Source of the DNA: Xaviernesmea rhizosphaerae
GTDB lineage: Bacteria; Pseudomonadota; Alphaproteobacteria; Rhizobiales; Rhizobiaceae
NCBI RefSeq assembly: GCF_001938945.1
Contig: NZ_MKIO01000027.1
Coordinates: forward strand, 1-64,000
Direction of reading: 5' to 3'
Length of the DNA: 64,000 nt
Under the pieces are notes generated by a model. That model had not been told where the DNA came from, made no database searches, and was given only the letters and a program-made list of their open reading frames with translations. Positions 15,765 to 24,700 of this stretch are shown one piece after another; the first letter of the stretch is position 1; each line of letters begins with the position of its first letter. Made by a program: the position numbers and the translations under genes.

Positions 15765-16946
15765 TCAGGCGACGCGCTTCTCGGGCACCAGGATCGAGGG
15801 CGGCGTGTTGCGACTGCGGCTGATGCGCGGCACACCGTCCACAAGGATCATCCCGATGCCCGGCATATTGCCGAGAACCATGCTGTCGAGCACGTCCTGG
15901 CCGGCCCCGCCCATCGCCTGATCGATGAAGACGAGATCGGCCGCGAGACCGACGGCGATGCGGCCACGGTCGTTCAGGCCGCGCAGACGCGCGACGTTTC
16001 CAGTGGCAAAACAGATCGCGACTTCCGGTGCGATATCGCCGAGCGAGGCAAGCATGGTGACGAGACGCAGCATGCCGAGGGGCTGGACACCGGACCCCGC
16101 GGGACCGTCCGTTCCCAGCACGAGCCGATCCAGCGCGCCCACCTGCCGCACGACATCGAGGACGAACAGACCGGCGCGCATGTTGCCATTGTGGACGATT
16201 TCGAGGCCGCGCTTGCTTTCCTCGCAGATCAGCCGCAATTCGCTCTCTGGCAGCGCCGTCGGCCCGCCGTTGAGGTGAGCGGCGACATCGGCGTCGACCT
16301 CCAGAACGGTCTCCGCGCCGATGCGGGCCGATCCAGGGATGGAATGACCGCCCACATGGGTCATGGAGGTCATGCCGTTTTGCCGTGCCCAGCCGATCAT
16401 CCGCCGTCCGGTCGGTCCATCCTTGACGGTTCCGAGCCCGACCTCGCCCACCAGCGTGACACCGGCGGCCGCCAGCTCGACAAAGTCGGCTTCCACCAGT
16501 CCGTGTTCAAGAATGAGAGCACCGGCGAGCACCTTCATGCCTCCCGGGGCAAAGGCGGAAAACGCCCGCTGCGCGGTAATGGCCAGGGCCTTGACGCCGA
16601 TCACGTCGCGCGGACGGCCGGGCAGATGCACCTCTCCGGCCGAAACCAGGGTGGTCACCCCACCATGCAATGTCGACTCGATCCAGCCGAGCTGATTTTG
16701 CCTTGGCGTCCAGTCGCCCATCACAGGATGGGCGTGATTGTCGATCATGCCCGGCATGATCGCCGAGCCATTGGCATCGATGATCGTTCCCACGCCATCC
16801 GTCGCAAGCTCGGATTCGCGCCCGATTGCCGCGATCTTTCCGTCCTCGATCAGGATCGTGTCGGCCTCCAGCAGCGGCGCGGTCAGATCGCCGGTCAGGA
16901 TGCGGCCGAGATTGCGGATAAGGAGGCGGTCGGATGAATTGGGCAT
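15765..16946 (-). CDS. enamidase-like metal-dependent amidohydrolase
   Basis: A 393-residue amidohydrolase-superfamily protein starting at the ATG at 16946; a longer upstream frame crosses the regulator gene end and is not used. The metal motif is MPGMIDNHAHP near residue 60, followed by THVGGHSIPG near 200, and the strand-end aspartate segment LGTDGPAGSG near 300. Length and layout fit enamidase, which hydrolyses 1,4,5,6-tetrahydro-6-oxonicotinate in nicotinate degradation, and related cyclic amidases. It is co-directional with a MarR regulator and an isochorismatase-fold amidase. Ring-opening of an N-heterocycle is the likely role; the exact substrate is unknown, and hydantoinase-like activity is an alternative. 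Confidence 0.75.
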   Translation of the reverse strand: MPNSSDRLLIRNLGRILTGDLTAPLLEADTILIEDGKIAAIGRESELATDGVGTIIDANGSAIMPGMIDNHAHPVMGDWTPRQNQLGWIESTLHGGVTTLVSAGEVHLPGRPRDVIGVKALAITAQRAFSAFAPGGMKVLAGALILEHGLVEADFVELAAAGVTLVGEVGLGTVKDGPTGRRMIGWARQNGMTSMTHVGGHSIPGSARIGAETVLEVDADVAAHLNGGPTALPESELRLICEESKRGLEIVHNGNMRAGLFVLDVVRQVGALDRLVLGTDGPAGSGVQPLGMLRLVTMLASLGDIAPEVAICFATGNVARLRGLNDRGRIAVGLAADLVFIDQAMGGAGQDVLDSMVLGNMPGIGMILVDGVPRISRSRNTPPSILVPEKRVA

Positions 16947-17037
16947 TGTCTGGTTCCTGCGCTGGAGAGACTGTCGAGAGATGCCGGCTCCGCCTCGGCC
17001 AGTCCCGCGCCCCTGCCGTTGCAGGCCGCGCAGGGCG

Positions 17038-17595
17038 TCAGGCGGCGTCCGGCTCGCCGATGCGGTTGAGCAGATCGAGCAAGGTCGCCTGCTCGGCCGG
17101 CGAAAGCGGCGAGAGGAGACGCCGCGCCACCTGCATGGAAAGATCGAGCAGCGGCAGCGTGTACTCCACCCCGGCATTAGTGAGCGCGATCATCGTCATG
17201 CGCTGATCCGTGTCGGAACGCTTCCTTGCGATCAGCCCGCGCTTCAGGAGTGCCTTGACGACGAGGCTGATCGTGGACGGGTCCATCTGCGTCATGCGGC
17301 CAAGATGGTTCTGCGAGAGCTCGCCATGCTTCAAAAGGGTCGCGAGCGCGGCCATCTGTGTGGGCGTCAGGTCGTCCGAGGGCATCACCGCCTGAAAACA
17401 GGCCGTTGCGCGCTGATGCGCACGCCGCAGAAGATGTGCTGCATGGTGTTCCAGCGCATAGCCGGTCCTGGCGTAGTAAGCGAGGATCTCTTCACGCCCC
17501 AGAACCGGCACCTCGGCGCTTGCGGCCTCTTCGCTCGGTCGGTCGGCATCCATGGTTTCGACTGTATTCAAAAGATCTTCCGTTCGCTTTGCCAT
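17038..17595 (-). CDS. MarR-family transcriptional regulator
   Basis: A 185-residue protein starting at the ATG at 17595 (GGAGA upstream). The winged helix occupies about residues 80-150 (LTPTQMAALATLL, LSQNHLGRMTQMDPSTIS, then KRGLIARKRSDTDQR), with dimerisation helices on both sides. The DRR-type wing motif is present as SDTDQRM. MarR proteins usually repress nearby catabolic genes and release DNA on binding an aromatic or heterocyclic ligand. It sits between the isochorismatase-fold and enamidase-like genes and is the obvious candidate to read the palindrome at 14143-14160 or the shared motif at 13980 and 18481. Confidence 0.85.
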   Translation of the reverse strand: MAKRTEDLLNTVETMDADRPSEEAASAEVPVLGREEILAYYARTGYALEHHAAHLLRRAHQRATACFQAVMPSDDLTPTQMAALATLLKHGELSQNHLGRMTQMDPSTISLVVKALLKRGLIARKRSDTDQRMTMIALTNAGVEYTLPLLDLSMQVARRLLSPLSPAEQATLLDLLNRIGEPDAA

Positions 17596-17641
17596 CTTTG
17601 CGCTGTCTCCGGCTAACGGCCGGAGGGTAAGCGCTACGTCT

Positions 17642-18283
17642 TCAGGCCGCAATCATGTTGGTGATGGCCGTCCCCTGGTTGAGTGCGGCAACGACGCTCT
17701 GCACGTCCGAGACGACGCCGAAATGGGTGGCGATGTCATAGAGCGAGCTTTCCTGCTCGCGCGGGCCCGTGGCGGCGCAGGCATCCGCCGGCACGATCAC
17801 CTCGTAGCCGTTGAAGAAGGCATCGTGGACCGTCGAGCGCACGCAAATATTGGTGACGACGCCGAAGACGACCAGCTGATCAATCTGCATGTCCTTGAGC
17901 GTCAGATCGAGGTCGGTCTGGAAGAAGGCCGAATAGCGCCGTTTCGTCACATGGATCTCATCGGCCCGAGCGCCCAGATCCTCGATGATCTCGACTGCCC
18001 AGGTGTTTTCGAGCCCGTGCGGCGTGCGCTTGGCCCATTCGCGCTCATGGCGCATGCCGGGGCGATGTGCGTCATGCACCCAGATCACCGGCGCACCCGC
18101 CTTGCGGGCGGCCTCGATCAGCGCCGTCTGCGGCCCCACGAGACTTTCATAGCCCGGCAACACCATCTTGCCACCGGGCTTGCAAAACTCGTTGATCATA
18201 TCGACCACGATAAAAGCCGCGCGCTTGGCATCAAGGCGCACCTGCGGATCATTTCGGTGGGCGGAAAAGACATCGAGCGACAT
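17642..18283 (-). CDS. isochorismatase-fold cysteine hydrolase (amidase)
   Basis: A 213-residue protein taken from the ATG at 18283, preceded by TTGGGG; a TTG 16 codons upstream is an alternative start with a poor ribosome site. The catalytic triad of the family is present: Asp in FIVVDMINEF, Lys in VTKRRYSAF and Cys in GVVTNICVRST. Members such as N-carbamoylsarcosine amidase, nicotinamidase and maleamate amidohydrolase release ammonia from a small amide. Next to an enamidase-like gene, hydrolysis of a linear amide from an opened ring is the simplest reading. Confidence 0.85.
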   Translation of the reverse strand: MSLDVFSAHRNDPQVRLDAKRAAFIVVDMINEFCKPGGKMVLPGYESLVGPQTALIEAARKAGAPVIWVHDAHRPGMRHEREWAKRTPHGLENTWAVEIIEDLGARADEIHVTKRRYSAFFQTDLDLTLKDMQIDQLVVFGVVTNICVRSTVHDAFFNGYEVIVPADACAATGPREQESSLYDIATHFGVVSDVQSVVAALNQGTAITNMIAA

Positions 18284-18455
18284 GGCTTGCCCCAAGGTCA
18301 ATGAGAGAGCACGGATTTCATTGATGTTCAAACAAGCAATTCACGCCTTGGAAAGTCAAGTGCTTTTTCACGCCGCACTCGCCAGAACGTGGAAGCATCA
18401 CAGAAACGCCGCTTCATACCCCATTTTTGGCGAAAATTTTGTCTCCCCCACCCGC

Positions 18456-18498
18456 TTGACAAGCAAAATCTCTTGATCCTTACTCATATGACCATCAA
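18456..18498 (+). promoter_or_regulatory. promoter and shared operator of the sugar importer operon
   Basis: TTGACA at 18456-18461 is followed 19 bases later by TACTCATATGACCATCAA (18481-18498), the reverse complement of which matches the nucleoside-operon motif at 13980-13997 in 16 of 18 positions. The arrangement relative to the -35 box is the same within one base. Next to it GACCAT-N7-ATGGTC forms a further palindrome. Confidence 0.65.
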
Positions 18499-18549
18499 CG
18501 ATATGGTCTCGGATCGCCCGTCGATGCGAGCACAAAGAGGGGTTCTGTC

Positions 18550-19911
18550 ATGCCTGTTTCTTTGCGTTGTTCCTTCCCACCCTATTCCCGTCCATCCCGT
18601 CTCAGCGCCCGCTTGGCCGCCTATGCCTTCGGGATTGCCATGCTTGCCCTGCCCGGCACGACACTGGCCGAGGGCGTCACGCTGAACGTCTTCGGTGGCT
18701 CCTCGCTCGACGTTCTGGCGCCGCGCGAGACACCCGAGGTACAGACACGCATTCGCAAGGAGATCGTTGCCGGCTTCCTGAAGAGCCATCCCGACGTGGC
18801 TGCCGTGAACTGGGATGCCCAGGGGCCGCAGTCCGGCTCGCTCCAGCGGATGATGACGGCCAAGCTTTCCGCCCAGCCGATCGATCTGGTTGCCTGCTCC
18901 GCATTCTGGGTCAACGGCGCCTATGTGCGCCGCGGGCTTCTGCGACCGATCACCGAAGAGGTGAAACCGTTCATCGACAATGTCGATCCTGCAAGCCTTG
19001 GCGCCTTTACCGTCAACGGAAAGCTCTATGGCGTACCGATCAGTTCGCTTTCCACCTCGACGATCTTCTACAACGAGGACCTGTTCAAGCGCCTGGGTAT
19101 TCCAACGCCGCCCAGCTATGAGGATCTCAGGAGCGCCGTGCCGAAACTGAAGGAAGCAGGCGTCATTCCGCTCCTGCACCAGGGCGCCAATTCGGTCATG
19201 TGGCCGATGTGGTATTTCGAGACCTTTTCCCAGTCGAGCGGCGACCCAGTGGGGGTGACGCAGCTCCAGCTCGAAGGCAAGACGCCCTTCAACGATCCCG
19301 CCAGCGTCGAAGCCTTTCGCCTGATCAAGCAATGGGTCGATGACGGGATCCTATCGAAGGATTCGCTGTCGGTGGATATGGAGGGCATGCGCGCCGCCTT
19401 CGCCAGCGGCAAGAACGCGATGTATTACGGAGGCACCTGGGAGGTCCCCTCGCTGAAGGAAAGCGTCAAGACCTTCAGCTGGAACGTGTTCCCCTTCCCG
19501 AAAATGCCGAGCACCAAGGGCGAGCCCAAGCATGGCGGCGGCGCGGACAACGGCATGTGCCTGTCTGCCTCGATCGCCGATGACAAGGTCAAGCCGGCGC
19601 TCGACTTCATCGCCTATCTGACAAAGCCGGAGGTGGCCAAGATCTATCTCGAAGCCGACAGGCCGATCGCCACCTCGATCAAGGGCGTGGACGGGGTCAA
19701 CGAGGCCTATGCCAAGGCCCTGCGGGAAACGACCTTTCCTGCAACGATCAAATTCCTCGACTGGATCTGGCCGAGCGAGGTGACGACGGCGGTGGCATCC
19801 GGCATCGCGGGTGTCGTCGGCGGAACGGCGACGCCAGAAGAGGCTGCCGCAAGCGTGCAGACCACCTTCAAGGCGCTGGTCGACGACGGCAACTGGCCCC
19901 CGAAAGACTGA
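18550..19911 (+). CDS. sugar ABC transporter substrate-binding protein (family 1)
   Basis: A 453-residue protein with a long N-terminal signal peptide ending LPGTTLAEG, followed by a type-1 extracellular solute-binding fold (LNVFGGSS, GVPISSLSTSTIFYN, ASGKNAMYYGGTWE). GAGGGG lies 8 bases before the ATG. It delivers a mono- or oligosaccharide to the two permeases at 20954-22722. No ATPase gene is in this operon, so the importer must borrow a shared MsiK/UgpC-type ATPase, for example the one at 32647 or 55699. Confidence 0.85.
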   Translation: MPVSLRCSFPPYSRPSRLSARLAAYAFGIAMLALPGTTLAEGVTLNVFGGSSLDVLAPRETPEVQTRIRKEIVAGFLKSHPDVAAVNWDAQGPQSGSLQRMMTAKLSAQPIDLVACSAFWVNGAYVRRGLLRPITEEVKPFIDNVDPASLGAFTVNGKLYGVPISSLSTSTIFYNEDLFKRLGIPTPPSYEDLRSAVPKLKEAGVIPLLHQGANSVMWPMWYFETFSQSSGDPVGVTQLQLEGKTPFNDPASVEAFRLIKQWVDDGILSKDSLSVDMEGMRAAFASGKNAMYYGGTWEVPSLKESVKTFSWNVFPFPKMPSTKGEPKHGGGADNGMCLSASIADDKVKPALDFIAYLTKPEVAKIYLEADRPIATSIKGVDGVNEAYAKALRETTFPATIKFLDWIWPSEVTTAVASGIAGVVGGTATPEEAAASVQTTFKALVDDGNWPPKD

Positions 19912-19919
19912 ACCGGCGC

Positions 19920-19954
19920 GCCGGCCGTCAGGCGCCTACCGCTCGACGGCCGGC
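19920..19954 (+). promoter_or_regulatory. hairpin after the binding-protein gene
   Basis: GCCGGCCGTC pairs perfectly with GACGGCCGGC (10 bp, 15-base loop) directly behind the binding-protein stop and before the next gene. There is no T tract. It probably stabilises the binding-protein mRNA or attenuates the downstream genes. Confidence 0.5.
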
Positions 19955-20018
19955 AAATCGCGCGACGTCGCCGCCTCTCCGCTCTTCACGGCAAAGACCT
20001 CTTTGCAAAGGACGCCCC

Positions 20019-20942
20019 ATGCCCCGCTCCGACCGCCAGCGTTTTTCGATCGGCTACCATCTCAACAGCTGGGACCTGACCGGCCAGCCTCTTCGTCCGG
20101 CGCTTGAATTCCTGGCAAAGGAAGGCTTCGGCTGGTTCGAGATCCTCGCCTTCACCAGCCTGTCGGACCAGTTTGTCCGAAAATTCATGCAGCTCGGCGA
20201 TGTCGCCCCTCCAGGGGTGACGACGGACACCGACATTCTCCGCCGCTATGCGCTGCTGTCGGATGCCCAGAGCGATCTCGGCATCCGGCTCTCCTCGCTC
20301 TATGTGAACGCTACCTTCGTCAATCCCGTTTTGTGGGCCTATGAACGTGATTGCCTGTTGACGCTCGCGCGTCTGTTGAAGGGCTTCGGCGCCCCGGTTC
20401 TCGTCCTGGGCGGAGGCCCTTCGGAGGCATCCGGCAATCCGCATGGGCCGGAGGATTACCGCGCCTTCTGCCGGGCCCTGGAGGATATCGGGCGACGCAC
20501 CGCCGATCTCGGAATTTCCACGGTCTATCATCCGCATCTGGACACATTCGTGGAGCGGCGCGACCAGCTCGACCGGATGATGGACGAACTCGATACCCGC
20601 CATGCCGGGCTCTGCATCGATCCGGCCCACCTCGCCCAGACCCATTCCGACCCCGTGGACGCGCTGCGCACCTATGTTTCCGCGGTGCGCTACATGCATC
20701 TGAAGGACACACGCGTCGATGACAGCCTGGTTGGCCCGGAGCGCTATGCCGCGTTCTGCGAGCTGGGCGCCGGCGTCGTCGATCTCGCGGGCCTGGTCGA
20801 CGTGCTGATCGAGGCCCGTTATGACGGCCTCGCCATCGTGGAACTGGATGCCTCCCAGAAAACGGCTGAGCAGAGCGCGCAGGAAAGCATTGCCTATCTG
20901 CGCGACACGCTGGGGCTTGCGCTCAGCCCCGCCGCCGCCTGA
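20019..20942 (+). CDS. sugar phosphate isomerase/epimerase (AP endonuclease 2 fold)
   Basis: A 307-residue TIM-barrel protein of the xylose-isomerase-like family (IolE/IolI type). Conserved acidic and His metal ligands are in the segments STVYHPHLDTF, GLCIDPAHLAQT, YMHLKDTR and AIVELDAS. AAGGA precedes the ATG. It lies between the binding protein and the permeases of the same operon, and probably isomerises or dehydrates the imported sugar or its keto derivative. The exact substrate is not predictable. Confidence 0.82.
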   Translation: MPRSDRQRFSIGYHLNSWDLTGQPLRPALEFLAKEGFGWFEILAFTSLSDQFVRKFMQLGDVAPPGVTTDTDILRRYALLSDAQSDLGIRLSSLYVNATFVNPVLWAYERDCLLTLARLLKGFGAPVLVLGGGPSEASGNPHGPEDYRAFCRALEDIGRRTADLGISTVYHPHLDTFVERRDQLDRMMDELDTRHAGLCIDPAHLAQTHSDPVDALRTYVSAVRYMHLKDTRVDDSLVGPERYAAFCELGAGVVDLAGLVDVLIEARYDGLAIVELDASQKTAEQSAQESIAYLRDTLGLALSPAAA

Positions 20943-20953
20943 GGCCTCTGCCG

Positions 20954-21859
20954 ATGGCCGGTTCCGCTTTTTTCCGAGTTCGACGCGACAGCGACGGGCT
21001 GGCCGCGATGCTGATGCTCGCACCGGCTGCGCTGCTCTTCGGTCTCTTCGTGCTCTGGCCTTTCTTTCGCGGCTTGTGGCTGAGCCTGACGCGCTGGGAC
21101 GGCTTCTCGGCGCCGATCTTCATCGGTGCCGGCAACTACCTCAAGCTCTTTCGCGACGGGCTGTTTCTCGGCGCGCTGGAGAACAATGCGATCTTTGTCG
21201 TGCTCATTCTGATCTTCAAGAACGCGCTCGGCCTCGGCCTCGCCATCCTTCTCGATCGGGCGCTCTTTCTGCGCGGACCCATCCGCGCGGCCGTGTTCAT
21301 CCCGGTCACGTTGTCCTTCGCGGCCACCGGCCTGCTCTGGTCGTGGATCTACAACCCCATCTTCGGCCTTCTCAACGCCGCGCTCGATCTTTTCGGGCTT
21401 TCCGGCCTGAAGCAGTCCTGGCTGGGCGATGCCGACATTGCGCTCTATTCCATCGTCGTCGTCGATATCTGGAAATGGCTCGGCTTCCATGCCGTCATCT
21501 ATCTCGCCGGTCTGCAGACCATTCCGCACGAGCTCTACGAGGCAGCCAAGATCGATGGTGCCGGCGCCTGGACGCGGTTTCGTCACGTCACGCTTCCGAT
21601 GATGATGCCCGTCGTCCTCATCAACGTCATTCTCGGCCTGTCCGGCGCCTTCGTCCGCAACTTCGATATCGTCCAGGTGCTGACGCAGGGCGGCCCGAAC
21701 CACGCGACCGAGGTGGTGATGACGCTGATGGTCAAGACGGCGTTCCAGGATGGCAATATGGGCTATGCCAGCGCCATGGGCTATGCACTGTTCCTCATCG
21801 TTGCCCTGACCTGCGTCCTGCTGCTCGGCCTGATGCGCCGCACGAAGGTCGCGCTATGA
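20954..21859 (+). CDS. sugar ABC permease 1 (MalF-type)
   Basis: A 301-residue inner-membrane permease with six hydrophobic segments and the ATPase-docking EAA loop ELYEAAKIDGAGAWTRFRHVTLP near residue 195. It starts 11 bases after the isomerase gene and its stop overlaps the next permease start as ATGA. It pairs with that permease and the binding protein at 18550. Confidence 0.88.
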   Translation: MAGSAFFRVRRDSDGLAAMLMLAPAALLFGLFVLWPFFRGLWLSLTRWDGFSAPIFIGAGNYLKLFRDGLFLGALENNAIFVVLILIFKNALGLGLAILLDRALFLRGPIRAAVFIPVTLSFAATGLLWSWIYNPIFGLLNAALDLFGLSGLKQSWLGDADIALYSIVVVDIWKWLGFHAVIYLAGLQTIPHELYEAAKIDGAGAWTRFRHVTLPMMMPVVLINVILGLSGAFVRNFDIVQVLTQGGPNHATEVVMTLMVKTAFQDGNMGYASAMGYALFLIVALTCVLLLGLMRRTKVAL

Positions 21860-22722
21860 CCGCGCTTGCCCGCCGCCTGCTGCGCGCTCGGATCGCCGGC
21901 CGGTCCCTCGGCGAGCTCGCCCTCGTCTACGGCCTTCTTGCTGTCGTGCTGATCGAGACGCTTTATCCGCTGATCTGGGTTCTGTCAGGCTCTTTGAAGA
22001 CCAAGGAAGAGGTGATCGCCAATGTCTGGGGCCTGCCCTCCGGCTTCGTCTGGCAGAATTACACCGAGGCGTGGCGGGTCGCCGGCATGGGGGAGCGAAT
22101 CCTCAACAGCGTCATCGTCACAGGCACGGCGCTCGCGATTCTCGTCGTGGCGGCAACGCCCGCCGCCTACGCCGTCTCCCGTCTTGCCTTTCGCGGGCGC
22201 ACTGTCGTGCTGGCGGTGGTGGTCGCTGCCATGCTGGTGCCGCCGCAGGTCATGGCCATCCCGCTGTTCATGACGGCGCGCGACCTCGGCCTGATCAACA
22301 GTCGGATCGGCGTTGCGCTCATCCACGCCGCGTCCAATCTGCCGCTCTCGGTGTTCATCCTGCGCAGCTTCTTCCTGTCGCTGCCCATAGACCTGGAAGA
22401 TGCCGCGCGCGTCGACGGCGCCGGCCGCTTCCAGTCTCTCTGGCTGATCATGCTTCCCTTGATCCGTCCGGGCATCGCTCTGGTCATGATCTTTGGCTTT
22501 ATCGAGATCTGGAACGATTTCTTCCTGGCGTTTCTCCTGCTGCGCGATCCCGCGCTGCAGACGATACCGCTCGGGCTGGTCGCCTTCTTCCAGCAATATG
22601 GCTCCATGTGGAACCTCTATTTCGCGGCGCTGACAATCACGACCCTGCCGGTGATCGTCGTTTTCGTGCTGATGCAGCGGCAGTTCATCGCCGGCCTCAC
22701 CGCCGGCGCGGTCAAGGCATGA
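21856..22722 (+). CDS. sugar ABC permease 2 (MalG-type)
   Basis: A 288-residue permease starting at the ATG at 21856 that overlaps the preceding stop. Six hydrophobic segments and the EAA loop DLEDAARVDGAGRFQSLW identify the MalG/CUT1 class. A longer frame open from 20821 is the shadow of the upstream genes. It completes the membrane part of this importer. Confidence 0.88.
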   Translation: MTALARRLLRARIAGRSLGELALVYGLLAVVLIETLYPLIWVLSGSLKTKEEVIANVWGLPSGFVWQNYTEAWRVAGMGERILNSVIVTGTALAILVVAATPAAYAVSRLAFRGRTVVLAVVVAAMLVPPQVMAIPLFMTARDLGLINSRIGVALIHAASNLPLSVFILRSFFLSLPIDLEDAARVDGAGRFQSLWLIMLPLIRPGIALVMIFGFIEIWNDFFLAFLLLRDPALQTIPLGLVAFFQQYGSMWNLYFAALTITTLPVIVVFVLMQRQFIAGLTAGAVKA

Positions 22723-22735
22723 TCCGGAGAACACG

Positions 22736-23830
22736 ATGAACCCATCTCCCTCACGCGCGCCCCTCGGTATCGGCGTCATCGGCTGCGGCGAGATCGCCCA
22801 GCTCATGCATCTGCCAATCCTGCATGAGCTGCCGGATGTGCGGATCGCCGCCCTGTGCGACCTGTCCGCAGAGGTCCTCGATGCCCTGGGCCGACGGTTC
22901 CATGTCGCGGCGCGCTACCATGATTATGCAGATCTCCTGGCGGACCCGGCGGTCGATGCCGTCGTGATCTGCACCTTCGATCACGGGCCCGTCGTCAAGG
23001 CGGCGATTGCCGCCGGCAAGCACTTCATCGTTGAAAAACCTCTCGCCTTCACCGCCGAGGAGGCGCGGCTGCTGGTCGAGGCGGCCGAGCGCAGCGGCCT
23101 TGTCGCCCTCGTCGGCTACATGAAGATCTATGATCCGGGCTACCGGCTGGGCATCGACGCGATCGGCCGGATCGGCCGGCCGAAAATGGTTCAGGTCCAC
23201 GATTTCGCCGGGCGGTTCGATCGATATCAGCAGCTCTACGATCAGGTGCGCGGCAGCGATATCGATCCCGGCGTGCTTGCCGCCGGCCGAAAGGCTGCCG
23301 ATGACGCCGTGGCGGCCATGCTGGGCAAAAGCCACGCAGCCTATGCCGAGCTCTATATGACGCTCCTGATGCTCGGCAGCCATGATCTCGCCGTGTTGCG
23401 CGGGGCTTTCGGACCCGTCGAGCGCGTCGATTATGCGCAGGCGGTCGGCAAAACGCATCTGCTGGCCGTTCTCGGCCTGCCGGGCGGCGTGCCCGCCTTG
23501 CTGGAAGTCGCCTTCGGTGCCCTTTATGAATGGTGGGACGAATGGATGACCGTCTACGGGGAGGCCGATGAAGTGCGGATCGATTTCCAGAACCCCTATG
23601 TCCGCAATGCGGCTGCGAGCGTGCGGGTGAAGGAGCAGGCCGGCGAAGGCGCAAGCGAGCGGCACCTGCCGGGCACGCCGGACACAGCCTTCCGCCGCCA
23701 GTGGCAGCACTTCCTCGCCTGCATCGACAAGGGGGCAACCCCGATGACGCCGCTGGCCGGCGGTCTCGAAGACCTCATCCTGGCGGAGCGGATCATCAAG
23801 GCCTTGCCGGCAAGGGACAATCAGCCATGA
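22736..23830 (+). CDS. Gfo/Idh/MocA-family NAD(P)-dependent oxidoreductase
   Basis: A 364-residue protein with an N-terminal Rossmann fold (GVIGCGEIAQLMHLPIL, residues 12-28) and the family motif FIVEKPLAF near residue 100, where the EKP lysine helps catalysis. The C-terminal beta domain shows SHDLAVLRGAFG and ALYEWWDEWM. It is 13 bases downstream of the permease gene with GGAGAA before the ATG. The protein at 36675-37748 is a clear paralogue with nearly the same N-terminal motif. It probably oxidises the imported sugar or a related cyclitol. Confidence 0.85.
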   Translation: MNPSPSRAPLGIGVIGCGEIAQLMHLPILHELPDVRIAALCDLSAEVLDALGRRFHVAARYHDYADLLADPAVDAVVICTFDHGPVVKAAIAAGKHFIVEKPLAFTAEEARLLVEAAERSGLVALVGYMKIYDPGYRLGIDAIGRIGRPKMVQVHDFAGRFDRYQQLYDQVRGSDIDPGVLAAGRKAADDAVAAMLGKSHAAYAELYMTLLMLGSHDLAVLRGAFGPVERVDYAQAVGKTHLLAVLGLPGGVPALLEVAFGALYEWWDEWMTVYGEADEVRIDFQNPYVRNAAASVRVKEQAGEGASERHLPGTPDTAFRRQWQHFLACIDKGATPMTPLAGGLEDLILAERIIKALPARDNQP

Positions 23831-24678
23831 GCCATATCCTGGTGACCGGATCGAGCGGGCTGCTCGGCCGCCATGTCGCGCAGGCGCTTTGCGCTGCCGG
23901 GCACGCGGTCCTCGGACTCGACGTCGCGCCCCCTCCCGCGGGGGCGGCCTGGCACCATGTGACCGGCGAGGCCGGCGAGCTGGCCGTCGTCGCCGAGCTT
24001 GCCAAAGGCAGCGCAGCGCTCGTGCATATCGCCGCCATCCCGCGGCCGACGGGGCGCGCCGCCGTGGACGTCTTCAGGGCGAATATGGCAGCGACCTATG
24101 CCGCCGTGGAGGCCGCCCGCCTCTCCGGCACGCCCCGTTTTGTCTACGCATCCTCCTTCAGCGTGCTGGGCTATCCCTTTTTCGAGGCCCCTCTCGTACC
24201 GCCTTACCTGCCGGTCGACGAAGGCCATCCCATCGGCGCCCAGGACGTTTACGCCACGACCAAATGGCTCGGCGAGGAGCTGGTCGAGGCGATGGTTCGC
24301 CGCGGCGCCTTTTCCGCCTTCAGCCTGCGCATGCCCTGGATCCAGACGCCCGAGACCTTTTCCGCCGCGGTTGGCCCACGGCGTCGACAGGCGGAGGCCG
24401 CCCGGGACCTGTGGGCTTATCTGGACGCGCGCGACGCCGCCGCAGCCTTCGTGGCAGCCGTGGAGCGGCCCGTTCAGGGCCATCTTCGGCTGTTCCTGAG
24501 TGCTGACGATACGTATATGGATCAGGACAGCGCCAGCCTGATCGCCAATGCCTATCCCGCAACGCCGCTGCGCGCCGATCTTGGCGGCCACGCCGCCTTG
24601 ATCGACACGACGGCCGCGCGCACCCATCTCGGCTTCACCCCGCGCCATTCGTGGCGGACATACCCTTCCCTCGACTGA
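23827..24678 (+). CDS. NAD-dependent sugar epimerase/dehydratase (extended SDR)
   Basis: A 283-residue protein starting at the ATG at 23827, overlapping the preceding stop as ATGA. The Rossmann motif is VTGSSGLLGRHV (residues 5-16), and the catalytic YxxxK is YATTK near 139. The short length and LRLFLSADDTYM segment fit the uronate-dehydrogenase-like or epimerase subgroup. Operon position suggests it converts the oxidised sugar. Confidence 0.82.
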   Translation: MSHILVTGSSGLLGRHVAQALCAAGHAVLGLDVAPPPAGAAWHHVTGEAGELAVVAELAKGSAALVHIAAIPRPTGRAAVDVFRANMAATYAAVEAARLSGTPRFVYASSFSVLGYPFFEAPLVPPYLPVDEGHPIGAQDVYATTKWLGEELVEAMVRRGAFSAFSLRMPWIQTPETFSAAVGPRRRQAEAARDLWAYLDARDAAAAFVAAVERPVQGHLRLFLSADDTYMDQDSASLIANAYPATPLRADLGGHAALIDTTAARTHLGFTPRHSWRTYPSLD

Positions 24679-24700
24679 CGAGCCCCGAAAGGATCGCGCC

